DNA of 64,000 bases from CAVUPF01 sp963743285 (GCA_963743285.1 CAVUPF010000001.1:372001-436000), one strand, 5' to 3'; positions 16,079 to 24,527 are shown, counted from the stretch's first letter. Numbers and translations: made by a program. Notes: generated by a model from the letters alone, not told the origin.

Positions 16079-16725
16079 TCTACGCATCCCTCGGCTGAAG
16101 CTCGAATCTTCGCCTCCAGTAACTCGGAAAGGGGCGCATAGCTTTGTCGGCTGTCCCGGCGCATCCCTTGACCGAGCGCAATGGCGTGCTCATCTGGGTC
16201 CGGAAGCGCCACCGCCGTTGCGCTCAGGCTGACCAAGGCGTACTGGAGCGCCACGTATCCGACCCGTCCGTTGCCGTCCTCGAATGGATGGCATGAGAGC
16301 AGCTTGCTGTAAAAGCGTGCTGCCGCATTCGTGGCGTCGCGCAACCGCCGTCCCTCGTCATCTCGCGCGGAGGCTACCTCCGCTTCGAGCTCATCGCAGA
16401 TCCGAGCGAGGCGGTCGTGAACGTAGCGTCCCTGGGTCCCGGCTTGGACTTGCGCCACCGGCGCCTGTGGCGTCCCAAGTGTGATCTCGTACTCGGAGCG
16501 GTCCTTACCTGTCACGAACTTCCCTGCCTGATCTGGGAATAGTGGCCCAAAGATCGATTCGTGCCATGACTTGAGGTCCTGTGGTCTGAGCGCTTTGCCC
16601 TCCAGAGCAACAACGACGCCCTGATAGGCGGCGGCTGCGACCCGGGAGACGATTTCATCCCAGGTTTCCTCGGGTGTCCGACCGGGTGCCTGGTAGTAGG
16701 CAGAGCCGCGGATGTCCGTGCTGCT
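16075..16725 (-). CDS. Fic-domain protein, start codon unclear
   Basis: The frame is open from just after TAG 16726-16728 down to TGA 16075. The Fic motif is SCHPFEDGNGRVGYVALQYA. The H, F, D/E, GNGR core is present but the final Arg of HxFx(D/E)GNGRxxR is Tyr. Upstream, WDEIVSRVAAAAYQGVVVAL and WHESIFGPLFPDQAGKF are typical N-terminal Fic segments. They lie before the first GTG (16515), so that GTG is not the true start. No ATG/GTG/TTG precedes them; an ACG at 16719 is the only near-start. Fic enzymes AMPylate target proteins. Loss of the second Arg may alter or abolish nucleotide use. Coupled to the 69-aa gene. Confidence 0.75.
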   Translation of the reverse strand, partial: SSTDIRGSAYYQAPGRTPEETWDEIVSRVAAAAYQGVVVALEGKALRPQDLKSWHESIFGPLFPDQAGKFVTGKDRSEYEITLGTPQAPVAQVQAGTQGRYVHDRLARICDELEAEVASARDDEGRRLRDATNAAARFYSKLLSCHPFEDGNGRVGYVALQYALVSLSATAVALPDPDEHAIALGQGMRRDSRQSYAPLSELLEAKIRASAEGCVE

Positions 16726-17133
16726 CTAGGGGGAAGTGTTCAGTTCCACGGCGGCGCGGATGAGATCCTTCAGCGCCTTCTCATCGATCTCGTCGCCCTC
16801 TTGGAAATCAATCGCACGCCTGACGTTGCCTTCGAGACTGGAGTTGAAGAGGCCCGAAGGGTCCTCCAGGGAGGCGCCCTTGGCAAAGGTCATCTTCACT
16901 TGAGTCTTGTAGGTCTCGCCGGTACAGATGATCTTCCCGCCGTGGTACCACGACGGAACACCTCGCCATTTCCACTCCTCGACCACCTCGGGATCGGCCT
17001 GTTTGACGAGATCTCGGACCCGGGCGAGCATCTCTCCCCGCCAATCTCCCAGCGCCACGATCCTCTCGTCTATCAGCTGAGAGGGTGGCTTCGAGTCGCT
17101 TTTCTCATTCATGGTCGTCGTCGCTTTCTTCAT
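16726..17133 (-). CDS. DUF1801-family protein
   Basis: 135 residues from ATG 17133; the frame runs further upstream into repeat R1 without support. The domain is seen in VEEWKWRGVPSWYHGGKIIC, KTQVKMTFAKGASLEDPSGL and RAIDFQEGDEIDEKALKDLI, as in YdhG/Fra-like DUF1801 proteins whose function is not settled (iron or stress links reported for some). Its TAG stop is in the same frame as, and immediately next to, the Fic reading frame. That is either the end of this gene before an independent fic, or a scar. Confidence 0.8.
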   Translation of the reverse strand: MKKATTTMNEKSDSKPPSQLIDERIVALGDWRGEMLARVRDLVKQADPEVVEEWKWRGVPSWYHGGKIICTGETYKTQVKMTFAKGASLEDPSGLFNSSLEGNVRRAIDFQEGDEIDEKALKDLIRAAVELNTSP

Positions 17134-17181
17134 CGTTGTTGTCGCTCGTCCGTCGCTTGAGTATCCCTGCCGACCGACTTG

Positions 17182-17417
17182 ATCGCATCCCGAATCGTCT
17201 CGGGAATCAGAGGTAGAACGGCAAGGGTTTCTATAGACCCGACCCCAACCAGGCAATACTCTTTTGGGGCGAAGACCAGCGATCAAATAGATGTCCTCGC
17301 GGCCTCTAGCGATGCCGAGAAGGCGGTCGACACCCGACCGTGCTAGACGTCGATGAGCTCGCCAGGGCTCGTCTCGACGAGCGCTGGCGCGAGTTCTGCC
17401 TCAACGCCGAGCGCTAG
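17182..17417 (+). pseudogene. Repeat family R1, copy 2 (decayed small gene)
   Basis: Same block as 4742-4976: hairpin TCCCGA/TCGGGA, leader with TCTATAGACCCGACCCCAAC, then AATACTCTTTTGGGG. The start region reads GCGAAGACC instead of GTGATGACC, and a base is lost after GACACCCGACCGTG, followed by in-frame stops. The tail GAGTTCTGCCTCAACGCCGA is still identical. It is a dead copy that lies between the DUF1801/Fic operon and the SMP-30 gene. Confidence 0.8.
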
Positions 17418-17430
17418 TAGGATCTCGCCG

Positions 17431-18333
17431 ATGTCAGCGTATGAGCTCACGACCCTGCTCGAAGGCGGGGCCTTCTTCGAGGGGCCTCGTTGGCACGAGG
17501 GTCGGTGGTGGGTGTCGGACTTCTACCAGCACACCGTTTCGACGGTAGCCACCGACGGCTCAACCGCTGCAGTGCTGTCGGTTGAGCAACAGCCATCGGG
17601 ACTGGGGTGGATGCCCGACGGCTCGCTGCTCGTTATCTCTATGAGGGATCACCGCATCCTGCGCCGTGACCCAGCCGGTGAGGTCTCCATTCACGCGGAT
17701 CTCTCCGCTCACTGCGCCGGTCACCTAAACGACATGGTGGTGGACCGAGAGGGCCGCGCCTACGTCGGAGAGTTCGGTTTTGATCTGATGAGCTTTGCCG
17801 ACCCCGCGCCCGGAAAGCTGATGCGGGTAGACCCCGATGGCACGGTCGCGGTCTTGGACGATGACATGAGGTTTCCGAACGGCTCGGTGATCACCCCCGG
17901 TGGCGACACGCTTATCGTGGGCGAGACGGCCGGTGCGCGCTATACGGCCTTCAGTCTCAGCGGCGACGGTTCAGTGAGCGAGCGGAGAGTCTGGGCGCAG
18001 GTGGCGACTACGCCCGAGCTGTCCCCCATGGCGGAGTCGTTCCCGCAGTTGAAATTCGCTCCTGACGGGTGCGCTCTTGACGCCGACGGCTGCATCTGGG
18101 CGGCAGACGCAGTTGGCGCCCGCTGCGTGCGTGTCGCCGAGGGCGGTGAGATCGTCGATGAGATACCAGCTCCCGAGGGTCTCGGGATCTTCGCCTGCAT
18201 GCTCGGCGGTGAGGACGGGCGGACCTTGTTGCTTTGCGCAGCGCCGGATTTTCTGGAGGCGAATCGCGCCAGCGCGAGCGAGGCGGTGCTGCTTACGACC
18301 GTCGTTGAGTCCCCACACGCCGGGCTGCCCTGA
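17431..18333 (+). CDS. SMP-30/gluconolactonase-family beta-propeller lactonase
   Basis: 300 residues from ATG 17431; earlier in-frame codons fall in the R1 pseudogene. The six-bladed propeller is typical: EGPRWHEGRWWVSDFYQHTV with the metal-binding Glu, then LNDMVVDREGRAYVGEFGF, then FPNGSVITPGGDTLIVGET, then DGCALDADGCIWAADAVG with metal ligands Asn/Asp. SMP-30 lactonases hydrolyse sugar or other lactones using Ca/Zn. Substrate is open. The gene is alone. Confidence 0.9.
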   Translation: MSAYELTTLLEGGAFFEGPRWHEGRWWVSDFYQHTVSTVATDGSTAAVLSVEQQPSGLGWMPDGSLLVISMRDHRILRRDPAGEVSIHADLSAHCAGHLNDMVVDREGRAYVGEFGFDLMSFADPAPGKLMRVDPDGTVAVLDDDMRFPNGSVITPGGDTLIVGETAGARYTAFSLSGDGSVSERRVWAQVATTPELSPMAESFPQLKFAPDGCALDADGCIWAADAVGARCVRVAEGGEIVDEIPAPEGLGIFACMLGGEDGRTLLLCAAPDFLEANRASASEAVLLTTVVESPHAGLP

Positions 18334-18451
18334 GAGGCGTCGTGTGCCTCGAACCTTGGCGACCAGCGGCTCAGCATGAGCTGCCTCGCCATCCCCACGC
18401 TGAAACGTCACGACGACAGACGCCACCTTCGGGGACAGTCGACCCCCTACC

Positions 18452-18583
18452 TCAAATCGGCTGGCCGTAGGCCAAGGCCAGCCAAGAGCCGTCGATCCCA
18501 CCCCAGTCCAGATCATCGAGGCGCTCAGCTGCCAGCGTTTTGAACCTGAGCGCGATCACCATGCGATCGTCGTACTCCCCAAG
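18452..18583 (-). pseudogene. Unidentified coding remnant behind the recombinase fragment
   Basis: Minus strand, same frame as the recombinase remnant and separated from it by a single TAG. It reads MVIALRFKTLAAERLDDLDW then GGIDGSWLALAYGQPI and stops at TGA 18452. It looks like a real C-terminus (good codon bias) but I cannot name the family. The 118-bp gap to the SMP-30 gene shows nothing else. Confidence 0.4.
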
Positions 18584-18900
18584 CTAATCGTCGGCCAGCG
18601 CGGCTTGAACCTGCTCAATTGACTCGATGATCACCGCGTCGAACTTTCCCTCCTTTGCGCTCGCCAGCAGCTCCGGCGGGCCACCGGCGCGGGGCACGTC
18701 GACAACCTCGCTCCATTCGCGCTTGCCCTCGCCGCGCTCGTCCAGCGCCTTGCGCCCACTCTCCAGGTCCCAGAAGTTGACGCCGACCTTCTCACCGATC
18801 GGCTTGAGCACCTGATCGCACTTGCCGAGCTGGCGGGGAATCGAGAGCGAGGGGTCCGCGCGTCGTCGGCGGAGACGCGCCCGTAGAAGGCAACCCTCAT
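18584..18900 (-). pseudogene. Serine recombinase N-terminal domain, frameshifted
   Basis: ATG 18900 starts MRVAFYGRVSADDA, the catalytic segment of resolvase/invertase-type recombinases (Ser in YGRVS). After about 14 codons the frame shifts and continues as DPSLSIPRQLGKCDQVLKPI, WDLESGRKALDERGEG and ELLASAKEGKFDAVIIESIE, which is the rest of the catalytic domain. It then diverges and stops at TAG 18584. The usual DRLSR helix, the DNA-binding part and the zinc ribbon are missing. ATGA overlap with vapC shows it was once part of that operon or inserted into it. Confidence 0.78.
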
Positions 18901-19367
18901 CGCGATCCCTCCCGTTGTGGGTCTGCGCCACCGGTCTCGGCGAGCCTCGCCGCCAGCTCGCTTGGGCGGCTACCAAGGCCCGCTTCCAGCAGGTCGTGAT
19001 CGAGCGTTGCGAGCGTCGCTTTGCGACTCTTCGCCACCGCGGCGTAGGCAGCGTCATAGACGGTCAGCTCGTGGCGGGCGGCGAGATCGGTCGCGAGCCG
19101 AAACTCCTCGGGGTCGGGCCGCACCGCGGGGCAGAGCACGGCGAGCGCGTCGAGCACCGTTGCGACCTGCTCGGCGCTGGCAGCGGCTCGGCCGCGAATC
19201 AGTGCGTTGCCAAGCTCATAGGCAGTCAGGTCGAGCACTGTCAGCGCCACCGTTCGCGCCTTGTGGGCGGCGAGCAGCGCGCGGGCCTCCGCCACTTCCT
19301 CCTCGCCCTCGGCGTGGAACCACTTAAGTGCGACGTTGGCGTCGCTAACGACGTCGATCACGGGCAT
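18897..19367 (-). CDS. vapC: VapC-like PIN-domain ribonuclease toxin
   Basis: 156 residues from ATG 19367. PIN-domain acids are in place: VVSDANVALKWF (first Asp), LTAYELGNALIRG (Glu), LTVYDAAYAAVA (Asp) and LATLDHDLLEAG (last Asp). PIN toxins cleave tRNA or rRNA. The start overlaps the end of the RHH antitoxin gene by 23 bp, and its stop overlaps the serine recombinase remnant (ATGA). The C-terminal tail after the domain (~20 residues) is variable. Confidence 0.9.
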   Translation of the reverse strand: MPVIDVVSDANVALKWFHAEGEEEVAEARALLAAHKARTVALTVLDLTAYELGNALIRGRAAASAEQVATVLDALAVLCPAVRPDPEEFRLATDLAARHELTVYDAAYAAVAKSRKATLATLDHDLLEAGLGSRPSELAARLAETGGADPQREGSR

Positions 19368-19608
19368 CGCGTGCCTCGCGCTCGACGCGGATCAGCTCGG
19401 CGGCCTCGAAGCTCCCGGCGCCAGCCAGCGCGGCGCGACCGCGCTCAAGCGCGGCGTCGATCGCCGCGGGGTCGGGCCAGCCAAGCTCACGCCGCGCCGC
19501 CTCCTGTAGAAAGGCGCTGCGGTTCGTGCCGCGCTCTTCCGCGGCACGGTCGATCCGCTCGAGCAGCTCGTCGGGTATCGAGACCATCACCTTTAGTGCC
19601 TTTGACAC
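19345..19608 (-). CDS. vapB: VapB-like ribbon-helix-helix antitoxin
   Basis: 87 residues from GTG 19608; AGGAG lies 13 bases upstream, a little far. An earlier ATG (19656) adds residues with no RHH match. N-terminal RHH: VMVSIPDELLERIDRAAEER then GTNRSAFLQEAARREL. The C-terminal Ala/Glu-rich helix is the toxin-binding part. It precedes and overlaps vapC, the standard order. The RHH dimer should bind the vapBC promoter. Confidence 0.88.
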   Translation of the reverse strand: MSKALKVMVSIPDELLERIDRAAEERGTNRSAFLQEAARRELGWPDPAAIDAALERGRAALAGAGSFEAAELIRVEREARDARDRRR

Positions 19609-19675
19609 GCCGTCATTATATCTCCTGGCAATAACGGAAAACTGTCGACGCGGCACCGCCTATCGCTCGGCCCCG

Positions 19676-20157
19676 TCATCTCTGCGTGGTACTGGCCGGC
19701 GTAGGCGCGGCCTTGCTCTTGCCGCCGAGACTCAGGCGGGGAGCGGCGCGCCCGCCGGTAGCTTCACGGCTCGTGGCTGCGACGGCGCTCTGAATCTGCT
19801 CGCAGAACTCGGAGTCGATCGTCCCAGACTGAAGTCCCGCGCCGAGGAACGCGGTCGGCCCCGGCGCTCTTTGTCAGGGGAAGCAGCCGCCCCGGTGGCG
19901 ACATAGAGGCTGGTCTGGCCGTGGTAGTCGGCGATTTGCAGCTTCATCGCCCTTGCCAGGGCAGGGCCCTCCGAGTCGCTATCGATCTTTGCTGAGAAGA
20001 CGAACAGGTCTGAGCCAAGATCGAGCCTCTTGCTGAGCGCGGACACCCCGGTTCGCTCCGCGACTCACGCGAGCCGTTCCAGCTCGGCCTGGGCGCGATT
20101 CTCGACGAAGCGCTGGCGCTGGTACCAATCGGCCTGGGCCGTGACACCCGGCGGCAT
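19676..20157 (-). pseudogene. Decayed gene of unknown family
   Basis: Pieces in the right order on the minus strand: ATG 20157 opens TAQADWYQRQRFVENRAQAE up to a TGA. After it the same frame continues with KRLDLGSDLFVFSAKIDSDS and MKLQIADYHGQTSLYVATGA. The frame then changes near 19865 and ends with SGTIDSEFCEQIQSAVAATS and a Lys/Ala/Pro tail at 19676. One stop and one shift inside an otherwise good coding pattern mark a pseudogene or sequence errors. I do not recognise the family. Confidence 0.45.
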
Positions 20158-20199
20158 GGCCAACGTCTCCGATGCCCACCTTCAGGAGAGCGAAGGCGT

Positions 20200-20805
20200 C
20201 TACGCAGCGGACTGGTCCGATGTTCCCGCAGCGCGAGTCTGCTCGTCTTGGAAGGGGGGATAGGTCTCGGTCAGCAGGGCAATGTAGGAATCTGAGCGTG
20301 CCATGTAGGAGTTGGCGAGCACCATCAAGTCGAACAGGCCCCGAGGCATCTTGCCGGTGATCACGATCACAAACCAGGCCCCGATTGCACCAATCTCGAG
20401 CATCAGGTTCATGACGTAGCGCAGGATCAGGATCGGGATCGCGAGGATGATGCGGAAGAACGTCTTCAGGCGGCTGTAGCGCCCAAGCGGCTCGAACTGC
20501 ATCCGGACTGGATAGGCGGGGACATCGGAGCCACCGAAGGAGGGGTAGGAGTCGCAGAGCAGGACTGTGTAGGCGGTGAAGCGCGCCAGGAAGCGCGTGA
20601 ACCCCGCAACGAAGTTGTAGAGACCTCGTGGGTAGGAGCCGGTGATGACGATTGCAAACCAGGCGATCACGACTGCGAGGTAGGCGACGATCGCATACAC
20701 GTAGAGCCAGATCGCGAGCGGAATCGCCAAGATCAGTCTGAAGAAGACGGTCAGCCGGTCGCGCCGCTCGACATAGTCGGCTTCAAAGGTGACGGGATAT
20801 GACAC
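20200..20805 (-). CDS. DUF4389 membrane protein
   Basis: 201 residues from ATG 20805, AGGAGGA eight or so bases upstream. Two similar halves each contain a hydrophobic helix pair: RLILAIPLAIWLYVYAIVAY with VIAWFAIVITGSYPRGLYNF, and RIILAIPILILRYVMNLMLE with GAWFVIVITGKMPRGLFDLM. The repeated 'W(F)xIVITGxxPRGL' signature is typical of DUF4389. Function unknown; it is an inner-membrane protein. It stands alone. Confidence 0.88.
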   Translation of the reverse strand: MSYPVTFEADYVERRDRLTVFFRLILAIPLAIWLYVYAIVAYLAVVIAWFAIVITGSYPRGLYNFVAGFTRFLARFTAYTVLLCDSYPSFGGSDVPAYPVRMQFEPLGRYSRLKTFFRIILAIPILILRYVMNLMLEIGAIGAWFVIVITGKMPRGLFDLMVLANSYMARSDSYIALLTETYPPFQDEQTRAAGTSDQSAA

Positions 20806-20841
20806 GAGTTGGTCCTCCTTTTAGTGACGTTCGAAACTTTG

Positions 20842-20910
20842 TCAGCGTTTCTCCAAGAACGCTCGAATCCCTTCATGCAATCGTGCGCGAAATGGAGGCT
20901 CAGGCAGTGA
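20842..20910 (-). pseudogene. C-terminal scrap of an enoyl-CoA hydratase
   Basis: The minus strand reads SLPEPPFRARLHEGIRAFLE then KR and stop at 20842. 'EGIRAFLEKR' is the usual C-terminus of crotonases that act on enoyl-CoA. Nothing before it survives. The rest of the 335-bp gap 20806-21141 holds no feature I can support. Confidence 0.5.
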
Positions 20911-21141
20911 TCAAAGGCACTGAACACCGCACCACCCCCATCTAGCCGACCTACCCGATATTGCTGAGGCCGAAAAGTCGGAACAGGGGAGAAGGGGGGA
21001 GGACGCCGGCTTCGGCCCCCGCTACCAGCACCGACCCGGCGCCCAAGTATCTTCCGCAGGCCAGCTGACCCGCCTCCTACGCCGCTCGGACGCAGGGTTC
21101 CCCTATCTGAATTGCGGTGCCGAAGTTGGCTCTCGGGGCGC

Positions 21142-21489
21142 CTATCTGGTGTCGAGCGGCGCGCCGCCGAACCCTAGCTCGTTGCCGTCTGGGTCGCGGT
21201 AGAGCGTCTTGCGTACGCCGTTGGAGTACGTCTCGTGCTCGTCGGGCTCGAGCCCGCGGGCAGCGATCGCGGCCACGTGGGCATCGAGATCGCCGACGAA
21301 GATCGTCACCACGGAGTTGCCCGCGCCATCGGCGTGCTCCACGACGTAGACCGACCGGTCCTCGGCAAGCGTCCACACCGCCTCAGTGACGTGAGGGAAG
21401 AACGTCGGCTCGCCGAGCAACTGCTCGTACCACGGTCGGGCCGCTTGGAAATCTCGAACCCGCAGACCCGCGAATAGATGCAACGACAT
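21142..21489 (-). CDS. Glyoxalase/VOC-fold protein
   Basis: 115 residues, ATG 21489. A single betaalphabetabetabeta pair is visible: GLRVRDFQAARPWYEQLLGE, then VVTIFVGDLDAHVAAIAARG, then LYRDPDGNELGFGG. The DPDGNELGF end supplies the usual Glu metal ligand and SLHLFAGL the His. Could be a dioxygenase, glyoxalase or antibiotic-binding protein; the exact role is open. The next gene upstream is on the same strand 72 bp away. Confidence 0.85.
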   Translation of the reverse strand: MSLHLFAGLRVRDFQAARPWYEQLLGEPTFFPHVTEAVWTLAEDRSVYVVEHADGAGNSVVTIFVGDLDAHVAAIAARGLEPDEHETYSNGVRKTLYRDPDGNELGFGGAPLDTR

Positions 21490-21561
21490 CGCCGCGAGTC
21501 TAGGTCACGCCGCCGCGAAGGCCAGCTCGCTTGAGCTCGTCGACTCTACGGGCTGCCAAGC

Positions 21562-21993
21562 CTAGTCCCGGCGCCGGTAGGTCACCTTCAGGTCGTCCTG
21601 CCAGCCGTCAGGCGTTTCTGCGAGCTGCCATTGACCTTCGAAGGCGTCAGGCCCGAGCGCTGCCGAGAAGCGCTGGTCGAACCCGGGGTGCTCGCGCCAC
21701 ATGCGCAGCACGCCGTCCTCGAGCGAAACGCCGTACGTCCGGCGCACGCCGCGCGAGTCGAAGTACTCCATGACCAACCTGTCGCCGGCCTCGGGGGGGC
21801 CGATGACGCAGATCGCGTCGGGGAAGACCTTATGGTCGTTGCGGGAGCGCTGAATGAGGAAGCGGCCGCCCTCCAACCACTCGAACGTGATGCTGCCCGG
21901 CACGACCTCGTCGACCAGCGGATGGGTCGCCTCCGTGGCCCAGGTGCCGATCAGCGCGTCGAACGGCTCAAGCATGGGATCTCGCTCGGCCAT
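21562..21993 (-). CDS. DUF1579-like lipocalin-fold protein
   Basis: 143 residues. Segments PFDALIGTWATEATHPL, GSITFEWLEGGRFLIQRSR, DRLVMEYFDSRGVRRTYGVS and WREHPGFDQRFSA form alternating strands as in DUF1579/nitrobindin-like small beta-barrels. No catalytic residues are known. ATG 21993 is the start; an ATG at residue 7 is possible. Confidence 0.65.
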   Translation of the reverse strand: MAERDPMLEPFDALIGTWATEATHPLVDEVVPGSITFEWLEGGRFLIQRSRNDHKVFPDAICVIGPPEAGDRLVMEYFDSRGVRRTYGVSLEDGVLRMWREHPGFDQRFSAALGPDAFEGQWQLAETPDGWQDDLKVTYRRRD

Positions 21994-22227
21994 GTCCCAA
22001 GGACAATTGCACCCCGCTCAACTCATAGGTCGGCAAGCGGCGGCGATCCAGCGCTGTCGTCTCCATGCGAAGCGGCATCGGCTGCGCAACCGATGCCGCT
22101 ATTCGCCTGATTGGAGGTGTCCCCTTGCCCGAGGTTGTCGCTGCTGCGTAAGACAAACCGCTCGAGTCAAGATCGCGTTTGCGTTGGTCGCCGCGGCGGA
22201 AGCGTTCCTTAAGCCTCATTCAACCCG

Positions 22228-22863
22228 CTACGTGGTCGGCGGCGTGATCAGCGCTACCGGCACCGCGAGGCCCGCGGAGCGGCGAAGGGTGGCAATGCGG
22301 CGACCGGGCTGGACGGCTGGCCGGACCTCGCTGATGCGATCCCCTAGCCCGGCGACGGTTGCGTCCAGGTCGGGGGCGACGAAGGCGAGGCCCCAGAAGA
22401 AGGCGGGCCGGTCGCCACCGCCACGCTCGATCGCCTCCGTCGGCTCCTGCACGACCTCGAGGATGGTTGCGCCGAGGCGGAAGAACGCCTGCCGCGGCGC
22501 GCCGGCAGGCGTCGGCTCTTCGCGGATGCGGCGAAGGTCGAGACCGGCGCCCTGAAGCGCAGCGACGGTGCGATCGAGCGCCGGCGTGATCGCGACCACG
22601 TGGTCAAGGGTGGTGACGCCGTTGGAATGGACGGACGGCTCGCTTGGCGGTGAGCGATCAGACCGCGTGGTCGGCAGCCCATCCAACTCGGTGGTCTCGA
22701 TGTCGCGAAGCGACCAGCCAGTGAGCCCTTTGCCAGCGTCGCGCCCGGCCAGGCGGAGCCGCGTGTCGCCGAGGACACACGCGTCTCCGCCGAGTGCAAA
22801 CCCAAGCGCTGCCCAGGCGCCGGGCTCATCCGCCACCGTCACCTCGTCGAGGGTCGCGTCCAT
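22228..22863 (-). CDS. VOC-fold (glyoxalase-like) protein, two half-domains
   Basis: 211 residues. The second half is a typical glyoxalase-like unit: TTLDHVVAITPALDRTVAAL with the His ligand, RQAFFRLGATILEVVQEPTE with the Glu, and GLAFVAPDLDATVAGLGDRI. The N-terminal ~75 residues look like a degenerate partner domain (DEVTVADEPGAWAALGFALG). Probably a lyase/isomerase-type VOC protein. The MDR oxidoreductase upstream on the same strand is 17 bp away, so they may form an operon. Confidence 0.82.
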   Translation of the reverse strand: MDATLDEVTVADEPGAWAALGFALGGDACVLGDTRLRLAGRDAGKGLTGWSLRDIETTELDGLPTTRSDRSPPSEPSVHSNGVTTLDHVVAITPALDRTVAALQGAGLDLRRIREEPTPAGAPRQAFFRLGATILEVVQEPTEAIERGGGDRPAFFWGLAFVAPDLDATVAGLGDRISEVRPAVQPGRRIATLRRSAGLAVPVALITPPTT

Positions 22864-22880
22864 GCGCTAGCAGGCGTCCG

Positions 22881-23849
22881 TCATGGCACCATCACCACGC
22901 GGCCGATGGCGTTGCGGCCCTCCAGGTAAGCATGGGCCGCAGCCGCTTCGGCGAGCGCGAAAGACCTGTCGATTTCGACGTGCAGCTCGCCACCGGCGAC
23001 CCGCCCGATCAGGTCGGCGATCATCGGGTGAACCCGTGGGTACTCGGCGAGGAGCGCTCCACCCAGGTAGACGCCGCGCAGGGCGTTGTTCTTCGTCCAA
23101 AGCGCTTTGGCCTCGATCTCCGAGCCGGCTCGGGCGGCGACTCCCACGCTGACGAGCGTCCCGCGGTAGGCAAGCACGTCGATGCTGTCCACCAGGTTCT
23201 TTCCGCCGACCGAGTCGAGCACGACATCGACCCCGCGCCCGTCGGTCAGCTCCCGAACCCCATCGGGGAAGCTCTCGCTTGCGTAGTTGATGCCGTGGTC
23301 GAGCCCAAGCGGCTTCAGCCGCTCGAGTTTCTCGTCACTCGAGGCGGTTGAGATCACGGTCGCGCCGGCCCGCTTCGCCAACTGGATGGCCGCCATTCCC
23401 ACTCCGCCCGCCCCGGCATGGATGAGCACCGTTTGCCCTGCCTCGAGGTTTGCGGCAGTGAAGAGACACTCTTGCGCCGTACCGAACGCGACCGGAATGC
23501 ACGCGGCTGCGGCGGGGTCGAGCCCCTCGGGGATGGGCCAGGTCATGACCGCCGGCACGACCCGCTTCTCGGCGTGAGAGCCGTCTGCGTTCAGGGCCAC
23601 CACCTTCGCGCCGATTGTGGGGTGCTCGACTCCGGCGCCCACCTCGACGACGGTGCCGGCGCACAGATAACCGACGATGTGCGGGGTGCTCGCCGGTGGC
23701 GAGGCGGCGCGGGCGAGGAGATCGCCGCCCTCGATGCTGATCGCCTCGACGTCCACCACCACGCAGCCGTCGGGGCACGCCGGGTCGGGGACGTCCTCGT
23801 AACGGAGCACGTCCGGATTGCCGTTTTCGTATATCACCGCTGCTTTCAT
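22881..23849 (-). CDS. MDR-family NADPH:quinone oxidoreductase
   Basis: 322 residues from ATG 23849. MDR marks are GYLCAGTVVEVGAGVEHPTI, AAACIPVAFGTAQECLF, the Rossmann motif HAGAGGVGMAAIQLAKRAGA, and DVVLDSVGGKNLVDSIDVL. No structural zinc Cys cluster is seen, in line with quinone oxidoreductase-type (QOR) enzymes that reduce quinones or enones with NADPH. Likely operon with the VOC gene just downstream. Confidence 0.92.
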   Translation of the reverse strand: MKAAVIYENGNPDVLRYEDVPDPACPDGCVVVDVEAISIEGGDLLARAASPPASTPHIVGYLCAGTVVEVGAGVEHPTIGAKVVALNADGSHAEKRVVPAVMTWPIPEGLDPAAAACIPVAFGTAQECLFTAANLEAGQTVLIHAGAGGVGMAAIQLAKRAGATVISTASSDEKLERLKPLGLDHGINYASESFPDGVRELTDGRGVDVVLDSVGGKNLVDSIDVLAYRGTLVSVGVAARAGSEIEAKALWTKNNALRGVYLGGALLAEYPRVHPMIADLIGRVAGGELHVEIDRSFALAEAAAAHAYLEGRNAIGRVVMVP

Positions 23850-24050
23850 GGTGCGATCCTATGGCGCCCAGCGATGAAAGACCCTCGCTCGCCCAGACAA
23901 GGAGTCGACCTATGGAGTGCTACGCGGTCGCGGAGATCGAAATCACCGACCCAGGCTTGGTGCTAGCGAGGAGCCAATACCCGAGACGTATCGGATAGGC
24001 CTTTTGGCAGGACCGATTGCGGGCTAGACTCGACGGTCTAGACTGCTGCC

Positions 24051-24527
24051 ATGGTTCGCCAATCGGTGGTTGTCATCGCAGTCGCCTTGACCTGCCTCTG
24101 GGCGGCAGCGATCACGACGGCAAGCCGAGCGCCCGCGAACGCCACGGTCGTTGGGCAGGCGGCCCCATCGTCGCTCCTACCCCAGGTCGTCTGTGCGACC
24201 ACCTACGGACCGATAGGGCAGGCCAAGTTCGCCTATCGCACGCGTCCCCGCGCCTGCCTGTTCCACAAGCCCGGCACGCCGGTTGACGAAGCAGACCTGG
24301 TTGCCGGAAGCCAGCTCCAATGGCTTCATTGGGACAGCACGATCGCGATCGGCAGGGGCAAGTCTGCCCAGAACATGGTGGGGCTTGTCCCAATGGATGT
24401 CCGGTTGACCCATCCCCTGACGGCTTGTGGCCATACAGTTTTCTCGAAGGCTCAATTCAAGTTCCCGACGTCAAAGGCCGGCTACGGCCACCCGGTCCCC
24501 CTGGATCGCTCGCTGGGCAGCTGCTGA
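24051..24527 (+). CDS. Secreted hypothetical protein
   Basis: 158 residues with a signal peptide (VVVIAVALTCLWAAAITTAS) and four Cys in the mature part (VCATTYG, RACLFHK, ACGHTVF, LGSC). No known domain. A second frame continues beyond the stop with RWSYEGFHWPWGVDRGMPPI, SFTCKKSSSRVYFTYE to 24694, which looks like a plausible C-terminus. The real gene may thus be 24051-24694 with a frameshift near 24500. Confidence 0.55.
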   Translation: MVRQSVVVIAVALTCLWAAAITTASRAPANATVVGQAAPSSLLPQVVCATTYGPIGQAKFAYRTRPRACLFHKPGTPVDEADLVAGSQLQWLHWDSTIAIGRGKSAQNMVGLVPMDVRLTHPLTACGHTVFSKAQFKFPTSKAGYGHPVPLDRSLGSC

